Shown here piece after piece: positions 8,312-18,946 of a stretch of DNA of 64,000 nt. Each line of letters begins with the position of its first letter. Within the stretch, counting starts at the first letter, position 1. The notes under the pieces are model-generated. The model had not been told where the DNA came from and ran no database searches. It saw only the letters and a list, made by a program, of their open reading frames with translations. The position numbers were made by a program, and so were the translations under genes. Origin of the DNA: an uncultured Pseudoxanthomonas sp. (lineage in GTDB: Bacteria; Pseudomonadota; Gammaproteobacteria; Xanthomonadales; Xanthomonadaceae); assembly GCA_946479745.1 (NCBI GenBank), contig CAMLGZ010000001.1:124001-188000 (forward strand), read 5' to 3'.

Positions 8312-10300
8312 TCAGAGCTTGTCTTCGCGCCGGGTGATCTTGTACTGCTTGCGCAACGCGCCCACGTAGGAGGCCACATCGCCAGCGGCGCCCATCTGCG
8401 CCACCTGCTGTTGCAGCTGCATACGCTGTTCCGGGGTGATTTTGGTCAGATCGCCTTCGGTGACCTTGTTGACCGCAAAGACCGCGTAGTTCCCGTCCTC
8501 CATCCGCGCCTTTCCAGCCGACGCCTTGCCGGCGGCCGGCTTTTGCGTTGCGAAAATGGCCGCATTGATTTCCGGCGACGGCATCGGCGCGCCGCGTGGA
8601 ATGCCCGGAAGCTCGCCGCTCTGCAACTTGTCGGCCGCGGCGATGGCCTGCAGGGTTTCGCCCTTGGCGATGCGGGCCAGGATCGCGTCCGCGGCTTTTT
8701 CCGCCGCTTTGGCGGCGCGGTCGGCGCGAATCGCGGCGATGACGGCATCGCGAACCTGGGCGATCGGCTGCGCCTGTTCCGGCGTGTGCTGCAGCACGCG
8801 AATGAAGACCGAGTGCTTCGGGGCGATCTCGATCGGATCGCTGACCGTACCGTCCTGCACCAGCGAATCGGAGAACGCCGCGCGCAGAACCGCCGGGTTG
8901 GCCGCGATGCCCGATGCCGTGGCCCGCGAAAACGGACCGATGCGCTGCACGGGCAATCCCACCGCCTTGGCCGCTGGCGCCAGCGAAGTGGGATTCTTCA
9001 ACACTTCGTTCACCACGCGCCCTGCCAGATCGTTGTAGACGCGCTCGCCGTCCGCTTCGGCCTGCTCGCGGGCCAGCACGTCGCGCACTTCCTCGAACGA
9101 CTTGCCCTGACCCGGCTTGATCTCGCGCAATTGCAGTACGTGATAGCCGAACTCGGTCTTGATCGGGCCGGTGATCTCGCCGGCCTTCATCGCGAACAAT
9201 GCATCTTCGAATGCCTTGGTCATTACCCCGCGATCTACCCAACCCAGGTCGCCGCCGCCGTCCTTAGAGCCGGGATCTTCGGAGTTAGCCTTGGCCAGCA
9301 CCGCGAAATCCGCGCCCGGCTGACGCGCCTGTGCTGCCAGCGCGGCCGCTTTCTGCTCTCCGACTTTCTGCGCGGCAGCATTCGCGTCCGCAGGCACCAT
9401 GATCAGGATGTGCGAAGCCAGGCGCTGTTCGCCGGTCATGAAGCGCGACTTCTCCTGCTCATAGCGCGCGCGCAAAGCCGCTTCGTCCACCGGCGTTACC
9501 GGCGTGCCCGGCGCGACGCTGCCGTCCACATCCACGTATTCCAGGGTGACCGATTCGCCTTGCTTGTAGTTGGCCGGGTGCGCGTCGTACCAGGCCTTGA
9601 TCTGCGCGTCGGTGACTGCGGCGGTGTCGGCGTTGGCTTCGGGCGCCTTCAATGCCGCAATGGTGACGTCGCGGGTCTCGCCCAGCAACCTGATCAGACG
9701 GTCCATTTCCTTTCCGGTGACGAAGCCGGATTCGCCGATTCCCTGCGGAATCAGCGCCATCTGCAAACGGTCGCGCTCCTGCTGCTCGAACGCCACCGGA
9801 GTGAGCGCGGGCACCTGCGAAGAAAGCAGAGTCGTATAGCGGGCCGCATCGAACTTGCCGTCGACCTGGAAAGCGGGTTCCTTGGCGATCGATTGCCGCA
9901 CCGCTTCACTGCTGACCGCAATGCCGGAACGCTTGGCGTTGAGCTGCATGACCTTCTGGTCGATCAGCTGGTCCAGCACCAGCAGTTTGTTTTCCTTGGT
10001 TTCGAATTCGCGCGGGTCGAAGTTCTCGCCCATCGCCTGTCGCTGCTGCTGCCGCGCCTGTTCGAAACGATTGCGGAATTCTTCCTGGGTCACTTCCTCG
10101 TGCTGCCACAGCATGGAAACCGGCCACCAGGCAGGGGCGGATTTCCACCAGGTGGGCGGCGCTTCGACCTTGGCCACGGCATTGTCGGTGCCACCGCCCA
10201 TGTATTCGTTCACGCCGACGAAGGCGAACGGAATGATCAACAGGCCGAGGACAACAGTGGCTATCCAACCGGAAGTCTTGTCGCGAAGTGTCTGCAGCAT
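8312..10300 (-). CDS. ppiD: Periplasmic chaperone / peptidyl-prolyl isomerase D
   Basis: The start is the ATG at 10300 (MLQTLRDKTSGWIATVVLGLLIIPFAFVGVNEY), giving 662 residues. An N-terminal anchor helix (about residues 12-33) leads into a SurA_N-like chaperone region, and a PpiC/parvulin domain lies near residues 240-340 (RLASHILIMV, then EDPGSKDGGGDLGWVDRGVMTKAFEDALFAM, GPIKTEFGYHVLQL). It helps fold newly exported outer-membrane proteins near the Sec translocon. As in many Proteobacteria, it follows hup, here with two tRNAs in between. Confidence 0.93.
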   Translation of the reverse strand: MLQTLRDKTSGWIATVVLGLLIIPFAFVGVNEYMGGGTDNAVAKVEAPPTWWKSAPAWWPVSMLWQHEEVTQEEFRNRFEQARQQQRQAMGENFDPREFETKENKLLVLDQLIDQKVMQLNAKRSGIAVSSEAVRQSIAKEPAFQVDGKFDAARYTTLLSSQVPALTPVAFEQQERDRLQMALIPQGIGESGFVTGKEMDRLIRLLGETRDVTIAALKAPEANADTAAVTDAQIKAWYDAHPANYKQGESVTLEYVDVDGSVAPGTPVTPVDEAALRARYEQEKSRFMTGEQRLASHILIMVPADANAAAQKVGEQKAAALAAQARQPGADFAVLAKANSEDPGSKDGGGDLGWVDRGVMTKAFEDALFAMKAGEITGPIKTEFGYHVLQLREIKPGQGKSFEEVRDVLAREQAEADGERVYNDLAGRVVNEVLKNPTSLAPAAKAVGLPVQRIGPFSRATASGIAANPAVLRAAFSDSLVQDGTVSDPIEIAPKHSVFIRVLQHTPEQAQPIAQVRDAVIAAIRADRAAKAAEKAADAILARIAKGETLQAIAAADKLQSGELPGIPRGAPMPSPEINAAIFATQKPAAGKASAGKARMEDGNYAVFAVNKVTEGDLTKITPEQRMQLQQQVAQMGAAGDVASYVGALRKQYKITRREDKL

Positions 10301-10430
10301 CGGGGCATTCGGCCTGATTTCTCGTAAGCCGCGCAGTTTAGCGTGCTTGAGAGAGCCTGTTAACGCCAACTTCCCCAATCGTCCTGCCCGACGGCATGGA
10401 TTCAGGCCGAAACATCCAGGCCAAAACAGA

Positions 10431-10450
10431 AAAGGCGCCTTTCGGCGCCT
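10431..10450 (-). terminator. Intrinsic terminator after the tRNA-Val/tRNA-Asp genes
   Basis: On the minus strand AGGCGCC, loop GAA and GGCGCCT are followed by TTT. It closes the hup/tRNA transcript about 15 bases after tRNA-Asp and insulates ppiD. Confidence 0.8.
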
Positions 10451-10464
10451 TTCTGTTTCAAATA

Positions 10465-10541
10465 TGGCGGAGTGGACGGGACTCGAACCCGCGACCTCCG
10501 GCGTGACAGGCCAGCATTCTAACCAACTGAACTACCACTCC
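10465..10541 (-). tRNA. tRNA-Asp (anticodon GTC)
   Basis: The minus strand folds as a 77-base tRNA. The acceptor GGAGTGG pairs with CCACTCC, the anticodon loop CTGTCAC gives GTC, the T arm is GGGTTCGAGTCCC, and CCA is encoded. Confidence 0.95.
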
Positions 10542-10599
10542 GCTTTGAAGAACTCTTGCAGCAACCGGGCAAACCCGGCGACCGCGGTACACCCGAAGG

Positions 10600-10674
10600 T
10601 GGTGGGTGCTGAGGGTTTCGAACCCCCGACCCTCTCCGTGTAAGGGAGACGCTCTACCGCTGAGCTAAGCACCC
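10600..10674 (-). tRNA. tRNA-Val (anticodon TAC)
   Basis: The minus strand folds as a 75-base tRNA with acceptor GGGTGCT/AGCACCC, anticodon loop CTTACAC (TAC), T arm GGGGTTCGAAACCC and encoded CCA. It lies between hup and tRNA-Asp. Confidence 0.95.
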
Positions 10675-10713
10675 TGGTGCTAGGCCGACACCGAAGCGTC
10701 GGCGGCGAGCAGA

Positions 10714-10986
10714 TTAGTTTACGGCATCCTTCAGGGCCTTACCAGCCTTGAACGCAGGATTTTTCGACGCAGCGATGTTGATGGTGTCGCCGGTCTTGGG
10801 GTTACGGCCGGTGCGGGCAGCGCGTTCGCGTACCTGGAAGGTGCCGAAACCGACGACGGTAACGCTGTCGCCCTTCTTCAGCGCCTTGGTCACCGAGGAG
10901 ATGACCGCATCCACCGCACGCGCGGCATCGGCCTTGCTCAGATCGGCGGACTCAGCAACTTGGTCGATCAATTCTGTTTTGTTCAT
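10714..10986 (-). CDS. hupB: DNA-binding protein HU
   Basis: The 90-residue nucleoid protein bends DNA as a dimer. It shows the full HU pattern: [12 protein letters not shown], the [21 protein letters not shown] beta arm that enters the minor groove, and the Lys-rich C terminus [12 protein letters not shown]. In E. coli, hupB also follows lon, as it does here. The beta-type name is based on this synteny. Two tRNA genes follow on the same strand. Confidence 0.93.
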   Translation of the reverse strand: MNKTELIDQVAESADLSKADAARAVDAVISSVTKALKKGDSVTVVGFGTFQVRERAARTGRNPKTGDTINIAASKNPAFKAGKALKDAVN

Positions 10987-11203
10987 GTAGTAACTCCCTG
11001 TGCGGAATGACCGCGGATTGAGTAATCGGACTTACCCGGACCGATAGTCTGGGGATCGTCCGATCAAGGGTGCCGTGAAGCGCGTCATGAAATCAGGCGC
11101 CCGCGGGTCCTTCATTTATACCAGTGGCCGGATACCCACGCAAGGCGAAAAGCCAATAATGGCGCGGGTTTCGCGGGTTTTACCGCTTGTCATTGTCACT
11201 GAA

Positions 11204-13633
11204 TTAATGCTTGACGTCGGGCTGTGCGGGGGTCTTTCCGGACTCCCGCACGGGCAGCTTCTCGCCGCCGCCGGACGCGGCCGGGGTCAGCGGACGCTCC
11301 AATGCCAGATCCAGCACCTCATCGATCCACCGCACCGGCACGATCTTCATGCCCTGAGTGACGTTGGCCGGGATATCGGCCAGATCCTTGCGGTTCTCCT
11401 CGGGAATGATCACGGTGGTGATGCCGCCGCGGATCGCCGCCAGCAGCTTCTCCTTCAGCCCGCCGATCGCCGACACGCGTCCACGCAGGGTGATTTCGCC
11501 GGTCATCGCCACATTGGCGCGCACCGGATTCTTGGTCAGCGTGGAAATCAGCGCCGTGGCCATGGCGATACCCGCGCTGGGGCCGTCCTTCGGTGTGGCG
11601 CCATCGGGCACGTGCAGATGCACGTCCTGCTTCTGCAGGAAATCGGTGTCGATACCCAGACTTTCCGCACGCGAACGCACTACCGACAAAGCAGCCGAAG
11701 CGGATTCCTTCATCACATCGCCCAACTGGCCCGTCAGGGTCAGACCGCCTTTGCCGGGGACCAGGCTGACTTCGATCTGCAGCAAGTCGCCGCCGACCTC
11801 GGTCCAGGCCAGGCCGGTGACCAGACCGATCTCGTTCTGCTCTTCGGCGCGACCGAAATCGAAGCGGCGCACGCCCTGGTATTTCTCCAGGTTCTTGGAA
11901 GTGACGCTGATCGCAGCGGTTTTCTTCTTGGCGGGTTTCGGGCCGGCCAAAGCGATCTCCTTGACCACCTTGCGGCAGATCTTGGCGATTTCGCGCTCCA
12001 GATTGCGCACGCCCGATTCGCGCGTGTAATAGCGCACGATGTCGCGAATGGCGCCTTCCGCGATCTTCAGTTCCTCGGTCTTCAGGCCATTGGCCTTCAG
12101 TTGCTTGGGAATCAGGTAGCGCTCGGCGATGTTGAGTTTTTCTTCCTCGGTGTAGCCCGGAATCCGGATCACTTCCATGCGGTCCAGCAACGGGCCGGGG
12201 ATGTTGAGCGAATTGGCCGTGGCCACGAACATCACTTCGGACAGATCCAGATCCACTTCCAGATAATGGTCGTTGAAGGCGTTGTTCTGCTCCGGATCCA
12301 GCACTTCCAGCAGGGCCGAGGACGGATCGCCGCGGAAGTCCATCGACATCTTGTCGATTTCATCCAGCACGAACAGCGGGTTCTTGGTCCCGGTCTTGTT
12401 GAGGTTCTGCACGATGCGGCCCGGCATGGAACCGACATAGGTGCGGCGATGGCCGCGGATCTCGGCTTCGTCGCGCACGCCGCCCAGCGACATGCGCACG
12501 AACTTGCGGTTGGTGGCCTTGGCGATGCTCTGCCCCAGCGAAGTCTTACCCACGCCCGGCGGGCCGACCAGGCACAGTATCGGGCCGCGCATCTGCTTCA
12601 CGCGCGTCTGCACCGCCAGATATTCCAGGATGCGTTCCTTCACTTTTTCCAGGCCGTAGTGGTCGGAGTCCAAGGTGTCCTGAGCCACCTTGAGATCCTT
12701 GCGCACCTTGCTGCGCTTCTTCCACGGTACGCCCAACAGCCAATCGAGGTAATTGCGCACCACCGCGGCCTCGGCCGACATCGGCGACATCTGCTTGAGT
12801 TTGTTGAGCTCGTTCTTGGCCTTGGTCTCCACCACCTTGGGCATGCCGGCTTCGGCCACCTTGCGGGCCAGGTCTTCCAGTTCGTTGGGCGCATCGTCCA
12901 GCTCGCCCAATTCCTTCTGGATGGCCTTCATCTGTTCGTTGAGGTAGTACTCGCGCTGGCTCTTCTCCATCTGCGACTTGACCCGGCCGCGGATGCGCTT
13001 TTCAAGCTGCTGCACGTCGATCTCGCCGTCCACGAAACCCACCAGCAGTTCCAGGCGGTCGCCGACCTCGATGGTTTCCAGCAGGCGCTGCTTGTCGCTC
13101 AGACGCACGCCCAGGTGCGCGGCGATGGTGTCGGCCAGACGGCTGGGTTCATCGATGCCGGCCAGCGTCTGCAGCAGCTCGGGCGGCAGCTTGCGGTTGG
13201 TCTTCACGTATTGCTCGAACAGGCTCATCAGCGAACGCGCCACGGCTTCCACTTCGCGCCCTTCGCGCAGATCGCTGGATTCGATTTCCTCGCCGCGGCC
13301 GTACAACGAGCCGTCGCGTTCGCTGACATCGGTTACGTTCACCCGCGCCGTGCCTTCCACCAGCACCTTGATGGTGCCGTCGGGAAGTTTCAGCAGTTGC
13401 AGCACCTGGGCCAGGGTGCCGATCGAATACATGTCGGCGGCCGTCGGGTCATCGGTCTCGGCGGATTTCTGTGCGAGCAGCAGGATGCGCTTGTCGGCTT
13501 CCATCGCCTGCTCGAGCGCGCGCATGGATTTGTCGCGGCCTACGAACAACGGAATGACCATGTGCGGGAAGACCACGACATCGCGCAACGGCAATACCGG
13601 CAAGTCGAGAAGATGGGAATCGGAACGGGCCAT
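11204..13633 (-). CDS. lon: ATP-dependent protease Lon
   Basis: The start is the ATG at 13633 with GGAG a few bases upstream, giving 809 residues. The N-terminal substrate-binding domain starts at [19 protein letters not shown], an AAA+ module carries Walker [10 protein letters not shown] and Walker [10 protein letters not shown], and the C-terminal protease domain has the catalytic Ser in [14 protein letters not shown] and the Lys in [10 protein letters not shown]. It degrades misfolded proteins and some regulators in the cytoplasm. It lies between clpX and hup, and a sigma-32-like promoter precedes it. Confidence 0.97.
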   Translation of the reverse strand: MARSDSHLLDLPVLPLRDVVVFPHMVIPLFVGRDKSMRALEQAMEADKRILLLAQKSAETDDPTAADMYSIGTLAQVLQLLKLPDGTIKVLVEGTARVNVTDVSERDGSLYGRGEEIESSDLREGREVEAVARSLMSLFEQYVKTNRKLPPELLQTLAGIDEPSRLADTIAAHLGVRLSDKQRLLETIEVGDRLELLVGFVDGEIDVQQLEKRIRGRVKSQMEKSQREYYLNEQMKAIQKELGELDDAPNELEDLARKVAEAGMPKVVETKAKNELNKLKQMSPMSAEAAVVRNYLDWLLGVPWKKRSKVRKDLKVAQDTLDSDHYGLEKVKERILEYLAVQTRVKQMRGPILCLVGPPGVGKTSLGQSIAKATNRKFVRMSLGGVRDEAEIRGHRRTYVGSMPGRIVQNLNKTGTKNPLFVLDEIDKMSMDFRGDPSSALLEVLDPEQNNAFNDHYLEVDLDLSEVMFVATANSLNIPGPLLDRMEVIRIPGYTEEEKLNIAERYLIPKQLKANGLKTEELKIAEGAIRDIVRYYTRESGVRNLEREIAKICRKVVKEIALAGPKPAKKKTAAISVTSKNLEKYQGVRRFDFGRAEEQNEIGLVTGLAWTEVGGDLLQIEVSLVPGKGGLTLTGQLGDVMKESASAALSVVRSRAESLGIDTDFLQKQDVHLHVPDGATPKDGPSAGIAMATALISTLTKNPVRANVAMTGEITLRGRVSAIGGLKEKLLAAIRGGITTVIIPEENRKDLADIPANVTQGMKIVPVRWIDEVLDLALERPLTPAASGGGEKLPVRESGKTPAQPDVKH

Positions 13634-13680
13634 GGGGGCTCCAGAGTGCGGACAAGGCGGTGCAAGGCACCATGGCCCCG

Positions 13681-13709
13681 TTATGGGGCCATCCGCGAAG
13701 GGATGCAAG
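13681..13709 (-). promoter_or_regulatory. Heat-shock (sigma-32-type) promoter of lon
   Basis: On the minus strand CTTGCAT (13709-13703), a 14-base spacer and CCCCATAA (13688-13681) match the sigma-32 consensus CTTGAAA-N13/14-CCCCATNT. Initiation about 7 bases downstream would leave a 5' UTR near 40 bases before the lon ATG. The -10 lies inside a small perfect palindrome (ATGGCCCC...GGGGCCAT). Confidence 0.72.
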
Positions 13710-13762
13710 TGGAAACGGGACAGGGCCTCGGAAAACCGTTGGAGTTCAACGGCTTGGACGAC

Positions 13763-15049
13763 TTATTCGGCCGAGGCGACCTTGGGCTGTGCGGGCGTGT
13801 TCTGATAGATCAGGTACGGCTCGGACTTATGCTCGATCACCGATTCGTCCACCACCACCTTGCCCACGTTTTCCAGCGAAGGCAGGTCGTACATCGTGTC
13901 CAATAGCACCGATTCGACGATGGTGCGCAGGCCGCGCGCGCCGGTCTTGCGCTTGAGCGCCTTGCGGGCGATCGCCGACAGCGCATCGGGACGGAACTCC
14001 AGCTCCACGCCTTCCATATCGAACAGTTTCTTGAACTGTTTGGTGATGGCGTTCTTGGGTTCGGTCAGGATCTTGATCAGAGCCGGCTCGTCCAGCTCTT
14101 CCAGGGTCGCCACCACCGGCAAGCGGCCGACGAATTCCGGGATCAGGCCGAACTTGATCAGGTCTTCCGGCTCCACTTCCGACAGCACCTTGCCCATCTC
14201 GGCCTTGATCGTGGAACTCTTGATCTTCGAGCCGAAACCAATACCGCTGGCTTCGGTGGAACGCTGCTGGATGATCTTGTCCAGGCCGGCGAACGCACCA
14301 CCGCAAATGAAGAGGATGTTCTTGGTGTCGACCTGCAGGAATTCCTGCTGCGGGTGCTTGCGGCCGCCCTGCGGCGGCACGCTGGCCACGGTGCCTTCGA
14401 TCAGCTTCAGCAGCGCCTGCTGCACGCCTTCGCCGGACACGTCGCGGGTGATCGACGGATTTTCGCTCTTGCGCGAGATTTTGTCGATTTCATCGATGTA
14501 GACGATGCCCTGCTGCGCCTTGTCGACATCGTAGTCGCACTTCTGCAGCAGCTTCTGGATGATGTTCTCCACGTCTTCGCCCACGTAACCGGCTTCGGTC
14601 AGAGTGGTGGCGTCGGCAATGGTGAACGGCACGTTGAGCAGGCGCGCCAGGGTCTCGGCCAACAGGGTCTTGCCCGAGCCGGTGGGACCGGCCAGCAGGA
14701 TGTTGGACTTGGCAAGTTCGACTTCGTCGTTCTTGCTGCGGCTCTCGATGCGCTTGTAGTGGTTGTAGACGGCCACGGCCAGGGTGCGCTTGGCGCGCTG
14801 CTGGCCGATCACGTACTGGTCCAGGACCTCCAGGATCTCGCGCGGCTTGGGCAGGCTGCTGCGCGCGGACTGGGCCTTTTCCTCGAGTTCCTCGCGGATG
14901 ATGTCGTTGCACAGCTCCACGCATTCATCACAGATGAACACGCTCGGGCCCGCGATCAACTTGCGGACTTCGTGCTGGCTTTTGCCGCAGAACGAACAGT
15001 AGAGGATCTTGTTGCTGTCGCCGGAACGGCTTTGCCGGTCTTCGCTCAT
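13763..15049 (-). CDS. clpX: ATP-dependent unfoldase ClpX
   Basis: The 428-residue AAA+ protein unfolds tagged substrates and feeds them to ClpP. The N-terminal zinc-binding domain has Cys18, Cys21, Cys40 and Cys43, Walker A is [12 protein letters not shown], the pore loop is [10 protein letters not shown], and the [23 protein letters not shown] segment and sensor regions follow. It lies downstream of clpP with a 139-bp gap that contains a strong hairpin. The order tig-clpP-clpX-lon is the common proteobacterial arrangement. Confidence 0.97.
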   Translation of the reverse strand: MSEDRQSRSGDSNKILYCSFCGKSQHEVRKLIAGPSVFICDECVELCNDIIREELEEKAQSARSSLPKPREILEVLDQYVIGQQRAKRTLAVAVYNHYKRIESRSKNDEVELAKSNILLAGPTGSGKTLLAETLARLLNVPFTIADATTLTEAGYVGEDVENIIQKLLQKCDYDVDKAQQGIVYIDEIDKISRKSENPSITRDVSGEGVQQALLKLIEGTVASVPPQGGRKHPQQEFLQVDTKNILFICGGAFAGLDKIIQQRSTEASGIGFGSKIKSSTIKAEMGKVLSEVEPEDLIKFGLIPEFVGRLPVVATLEELDEPALIKILTEPKNAITKQFKKLFDMEGVELEFRPDALSAIARKALKRKTGARGLRTIVESVLLDTMYDLPSLENVGKVVVDESVIEHKSEPYLIYQNTPAQPKVASAE

Positions 15050-15106
15050 GCTTCGGTTGTCCAGTCACCCGACCCGTCGAGCGGGTGTTCGGTTTGAGAA
15101 TAGCAG

Positions 15107-15138
15107 TTCCGGCCGCGCGATGGGTGCGCGGGCCGGAA
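15107..15138 (-). repeat. Hairpin in the clpP-clpX gap
   Basis: TTCCGGCC and GGCCGGAA form a perfect 8-bp outer stem, extended by inner GCGC/GCGC pairs. No T-run follows on the minus strand, so it is more likely an attenuator or mRNA-stabilising structure between clpP and clpX than a full terminator. Confidence 0.6.
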
Positions 15139-15188
15139 ACAGGTGTAAACGTTATATCCCCGGGCTTTCAGCGGCTCTATCAACGGGT

Positions 15189-15818
15189 TCAGCCAGCCTG
15201 AATGGAGTCTTCCGGGCGGCGTTCCAGGACCTGGTCGACCAATCCGTAGGCCACGGCGTCGGCAGCGCTCTTGAAATTGTCGCGCTCGGTGTCGCGGGCG
15301 ATGGTTTCCAGCGACTGCCCGGTGTGCTTGGCCATGATCTCGTTCAGGCGGGCGCGCATAGCGAGGATCTCGCGGGCCTGGATGTCGATATCGGTGGCCT
15401 GGCCCTGGGAGCCGCCGGAGGGCTGGTGGATCATCACGCGGGAGTTGGGCAGTGCGTAACGCTTGCCCGCGGCGCCCGCCGACAGCAGCAAAGCGCCCAT
15501 GCTGCAGGCCTGGCCGACGCAGATGGTGCTCACGTCAGGCTTGATGTACTGCATGGTGTCGTAGATCGCCATGCCGGCGGTGACCACACCGCCGGGCGAA
15601 TTGATGTAGAAGCTGATGTCTTTTTCGGGGTTCTCGGCTTCCAGGAACAGCATCTGGGCAACGATGACGTTGGAGACATGATCGTCCACGCCGCCGACCA
15701 GGAAGATCACGCGTTCCTTCAGCAGTCGCGAATAGATGTCGTAGGCCCGCTCGCCGCGGCTGGTCTGTTCGACCACCATCGGGACCAGGTTCAGGGCTTG
15801 GGGCTGGATAAGGCTCAT
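15189..15818 (-). CDS. clpP: ATP-dependent Clp protease proteolytic subunit
   Basis: From the ATG at 15818 the protein has 209 residues; a TTG four codons upstream is possible but unlikely. The serine-protease triad is Ser106 ([11 protein letters not shown]), His131 ([11 protein letters not shown]) and Asp180 (RDTERDNF). It forms the tetradecameric chamber that works with ClpX and ClpA. It follows tig by 84 bp and precedes clpX. The residue before the catalytic Ser is Cys (GQACS), where E. coli has Ala. Confidence 0.96.
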   Translation of the reverse strand: MSLIQPQALNLVPMVVEQTSRGERAYDIYSRLLKERVIFLVGGVDDHVSNVIVAQMLFLEAENPEKDISFYINSPGGVVTAGMAIYDTMQYIKPDVSTICVGQACSMGALLLSAGAAGKRYALPNSRVMIHQPSGGSQGQATDIDIQAREILAMRARLNEIMAKHTGQSLETIARDTERDNFKSAADAVAYGLVDQVLERRPEDSIQAG

Positions 15819-15902
15819 GTGTGGTTTCAACCTGGTTGAGGGTGGGAACGCCCGGGTGCGGACATCCGGGCACTGGCTGCATGCTGCTTGAGGGCACGCT
15901 GC

Positions 15903-17195
15903 TTACTGGCGGATGGCTTCCTGGAAAGACAGCGCCTGCTCGGTGTGCTGGGCGCGCTCGGCGATCCAGTCGATCACCTGCTCTTCCATCACCCGGTTCT
16001 GCAGTCCACTCATCAACTGGGGATCGTTGCGGTACAACTCAATGACCTGCTCCGGCTCTTCGTAGGTCGAGGCGATCAGACGCAGCGTCTCGTTCAGGCG
16101 CTTGGAGTCCAGGCGCAACTGGTTGGTCCGGGCGACCTCGCCCACCAGCAGGCCGACCAGCACGCGTTTGCGGGCGGCGTCCTTGAAGCCTTCATGGGCA
16201 TCGGCCGGCACCTGCACCTGCTGGCCGTTGCGCTGGGCCTGTTCCACGGTCTGCTGGAGCATGGCGCGGGCTTCGTTTTCGACCAGACGGGGCGGCATTT
16301 CCACATGCGCGTAGGCGGCGATCAGCTGTTCGCCCACTTCGCGGCGCAGGCGCGTCATCAGCGCGCCTTTGAGTTCGCGCTCCAGATTGGTGCGAATGTC
16401 GGAGCGGAACTGCTCCACATCGCCGCCCTTCACACCGAAGCTCTTGACGAATTCCTTGTCCACTTCCGGCATCACCGACTCGGAAACCTCGGTGACCTTG
16501 AGGTAGACCTGGACCTGGCGGCCGGCCAGCTGGGCCACGCGCCAATCGGCCGGGAAATTGACCGTGAAGTCCTTTTCCTCGCCCTTGGCCATGCCTACCA
16601 GCGCATTCTCGATGTCGCTGTACATCACACCCGAACCGATCAGGGTGGCGCCTTTCTCGATGCCTTCTGCCGGCAGACGCTCTTCGCCGGCCTGCGACCA
16701 AGTCTCCAGGGCCACGCGGTCGCCCTGCTGGGCGGCGCGCTGCACCGGCTGGAAGGTACGGCGCTGCAGGCGCAGGTTTTCGATCATCTGGTCGATGTCG
16801 GCATCGACGACTTCTGCGGTGTGGCGGGTCACGTTGAGTTTGGCGACGTCGATATCGCCGAAATCGGGCACCACTTCGAAGGTGGCGACCCACTCCAGCT
16901 CACCGGCGCCGGCCGGCTCCAGACGTGGATTGCCGGCCAGCCGCAGCGACTGTTCGCGCACGGCCGAATCGAAGGTTTCGCGCAGAAGGCCGTTCAGCGC
17001 CTCGCTGCGGACCTGCTGCCCGTAACGCTGCTCGATCACTTTCTGCGGCACTTTGCCAGGGCGGAAGCCCTTGATGCGCGCGGTGCGGGCCAGCTCGCGC
17101 AGGCGGCCGCCGATATGGGTGTCCAGGCGCTCGGCCGGAAGGGTGAAACTCATGCGGCGCTCGAGGTTGCCGAGCGATTCGACCGAAACTTGCAT
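15903..17195 (-). CDS. tig: Trigger factor (ribosome-associated chaperone)
   Basis: The start is the ATG at 17195 ([20 protein letters not shown]), with AGGAG nine bases upstream, giving 430 residues. The ribosome-binding signature [12 protein letters not shown] is present near residues 43-54, followed by the FKBP-like PPIase domain ([35 protein letters not shown]) and the helical C-terminal arms. It binds nascent chains at the ribosome exit tunnel. It heads the tig-clpP-clpX-lon block. Confidence 0.96.
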   Translation of the reverse strand: MQVSVESLGNLERRMSFTLPAERLDTHIGGRLRELARTARIKGFRPGKVPQKVIEQRYGQQVRSEALNGLLRETFDSAVREQSLRLAGNPRLEPAGAGELEWVATFEVVPDFGDIDVAKLNVTRHTAEVVDADIDQMIENLRLQRRTFQPVQRAAQQGDRVALETWSQAGEERLPAEGIEKGATLIGSGVMYSDIENALVGMAKGEEKDFTVNFPADWRVAQLAGRQVQVYLKVTEVSESVMPEVDKEFVKSFGVKGGDVEQFRSDIRTNLERELKGALMTRLRREVGEQLIAAYAHVEMPPRLVENEARAMLQQTVEQAQRNGQQVQVPADAHEGFKDAARKRVLVGLLVGEVARTNQLRLDSKRLNETLRLIASTYEEPEQVIELYRNDPQLMSGLQNRVMEEQVIDWIAERAQHTEQALSFQEAIRQ

Positions 17196-17526
17196 ATCCA
17201 CTGACTCCTGGGCCACGGAAACGTCCGCGGCACGATGTTGATGATCTGACTGGCCGGAGGCCCAGTCGCAGGACTGGCGCGGCACCGGCGCAACGCAATA
17301 GTTTCGCCGATTACGGGGTTGGCTGCCAGCTAATGGCTGCGGAAGGGCCTTGCGGGGACCGGCAACGCGGGGGTTTCGCCGGACAATGCCGGCCTCTTCC
17401 TCTGGCGGGCACGCGAAAAAGTACCAATTCCGGGCAATTGGTCGGGAAAACAGCCCGTTAGCCGGCATCCGGACGCGCTGCGGCGCGCTTGGTTATTACC
17501 GCCACTGAAGGCTGGGCGCGGCGCGG
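17196..17526. other. 331-bp leader region between tRNA-Leu and tig
   Basis: There is no open frame that resembles a protein. On the minus strand it holds the tRNA-Leu terminator (17415-17442), GC-rich inverted segments, and the AGGAG ribosome site of tig. I could not identify a convincing sigma-70 promoter for tig by eye. Confidence 0.6.
17415..17442 (-). terminator. Intrinsic terminator after tRNA-Leu
   Basis: On the minus strand ACCAATT, a GC-rich 6-base loop and AATTGGT are followed by ACTTTTTCG. It lies about 85 bases beyond the tRNA. Confidence 0.6.
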
Positions 17527-17609
<83 letters not shown>

Positions 17610-17797
17610 TGGTCCGCAGCCATTGTATCCGCCAGCCGGGCCGGCCACCAAAAAACAGCCGGGATGACAGTACGTTCCGGATTGGGTAGCTGTGGAGGGT
17701 TGGGACCTTCGACCTGCCAACGAGCCGGTCCCGGCAACGCTTGAAGGCGTTTACTGTTGGGACTAGAGTGCCGGTAAATCCAACGGACGGTGACCTC

Positions 17798-18061
17798 ATG
17801 CGCGCAGCAATCCTTTGCTTTTTCCTCCTGTTGTCAGCTCCTGCCCTGGCGGACACCTATGCCTTTGGCAGTCGCCTTGTGGTGTCCGGTGACGGGGCCG
17901 GCAAAGTGATGGACGTCGCCGGCAAGCCCGATCGCATCGTAAATCTGGAAAATGAGCAGGGCGCCGTCTACGGCGAACGCTGGGACTACTACCTCAGCGG
18001 CAAGACAGTCTCCATCTACCTGATCGGCGGCATCGTCAAGCAGATTACTGAAGCCCGTTGA
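17798..18061 (+). CDS. Small secreted DUF2845-like protein
   Basis: The start is the ATG at 17798 (MRAAILCFFLLLSAPALADTYAFG), giving 87 residues with a clear signal peptide that should be cut after ALA. The mature part has VVSGDGAGKVMDVAGKPDRIVNL and then WDYYLSGKTVSIYLIGGIVKQI, the pattern of DUF2845/SmpA-like small periplasmic proteins. Its function is unknown. It lies alone between the tRNA-Leu and tRNA-Lys genes, on the opposite strand to both. Confidence 0.68.
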   Translation: MRAAILCFFLLLSAPALADTYAFGSRLVVSGDGAGKVMDVAGKPDRIVNLENEQGAVYGERWDYYLSGKTVSIYLIGGIVKQITEAR

Positions 18062-18265
18062 TGTCCAAGCACGGAAATCAGAGCAGTTGTGCCTGGTTGT
18101 CGTCGCAGCTCTCTTGAAGATCTGCTAGTTGACCGCGTCCCTCGCCCTTCCCGACCGTGTAACGAGTCCGCCGCAACCAGTCCCCTTTGAAGGGTACGAC
18201 CACGAGCCCATTTCGTGGAGCCTGCAGGACTTGGTGATTTTCCGGGAGAGTTTTCTGGAGGCAAC

Positions 18266-18290
18266 AAAAAAGGCACCCTTTCGGATGCCT
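18266..18290 (-). terminator. Intrinsic terminator of the Pro-Arg-His-Lys tRNA cluster
   Basis: On the minus strand AGGCATCC, loop GAAAG-like and GGTGCCT are followed by TTTTTTG. It lies about 17 bases after the CCA of tRNA-Lys. Confidence 0.8.
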
Positions 18291-18306
18291 AAGTTGTTGT
18301 TTTATT

Positions 18307-18382
18307 TGGTGGGCTGTGAAGGATTCGAACCTTCGACCTATTGATTAAGAGTCAACTGCTCTACCAACTGAGCTAACAGCCC
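18307..18382 (-). tRNA. tRNA-Lys (anticodon CTT)
   Basis: The minus strand folds as a 76-base tRNA with acceptor GGGCTGT/ACAGCCC, anticodon loop TCTTAAT (CTT), T arm AGGTTCGAATCCT and encoded CCA. It is the last gene in the four-tRNA cluster. Confidence 0.95.
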
Positions 18383-18444
18383 TGAAACTGTGGATATTGT
18401 AACAAGTCGCAGCGGCGTCAGGAACCCGCTGCGGCCTCTCGGTA

Positions 18445-18522
<78 letters not shown>

Positions 18523-18556
18523 ATACAAAACGAACTATCAGTACAACCTACCGCAA

Positions 18557-18633
18557 TGGCGCGCCCGACAGGACTCGAACCTGTAACCGCCGGCTTAGAA
18601 GGCCGGTGCTCTATCCGGTTGAGCTACGGGCGC
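18557..18633 (-). tRNA. tRNA-Arg (anticodon TCT)
   Basis: The minus strand folds as a 77-base tRNA with acceptor GCGCCCG/CGGGCGC, anticodon loop CTTCTAA in stem CCGGC/GCCGG (TCT), T arm AGGTTCGAGTCCT, and encoded G plus CCA. Confidence 0.95.
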
Positions 18634-18705
18634 TCGGTCCGGATTGTCGCATCCAGCCGGTGGACATCCTATCCGGCAGCATCCCGACAGCGGCGACACC
18701 TGAAA

Positions 18706-18782
<77 letters not shown>

Positions 18783-18946
18783 ACTCGGGCCCCGCATTGC
18801 CGTGCAGGCCAACAAGGCCGCGTATTGTCGGAAGCTGCGCCCCTGCTGTCAAACGAATGTCGCCCGGCAGCCCCTGTTTAGATAACGCTCATGCGATATC
18901 CTCGGAGCTTGGGGACGAAGGTCCGAAACGACAGGAGCAGGCAAAG

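Noticed and set aside
8411..10327. A 638-codon plus-strand frame opposite ppiD
   Set aside because: It is antisense to a well-supported gene and has shadow composition with no recognisable domain.
11075..13906. A 943-codon open frame on the plus strand opposite lon
   Set aside because: It is fully antisense to lon and clpX, which have clear family motifs; the frame is a by-product of high GC and shows His/Gln-rich shadow composition.
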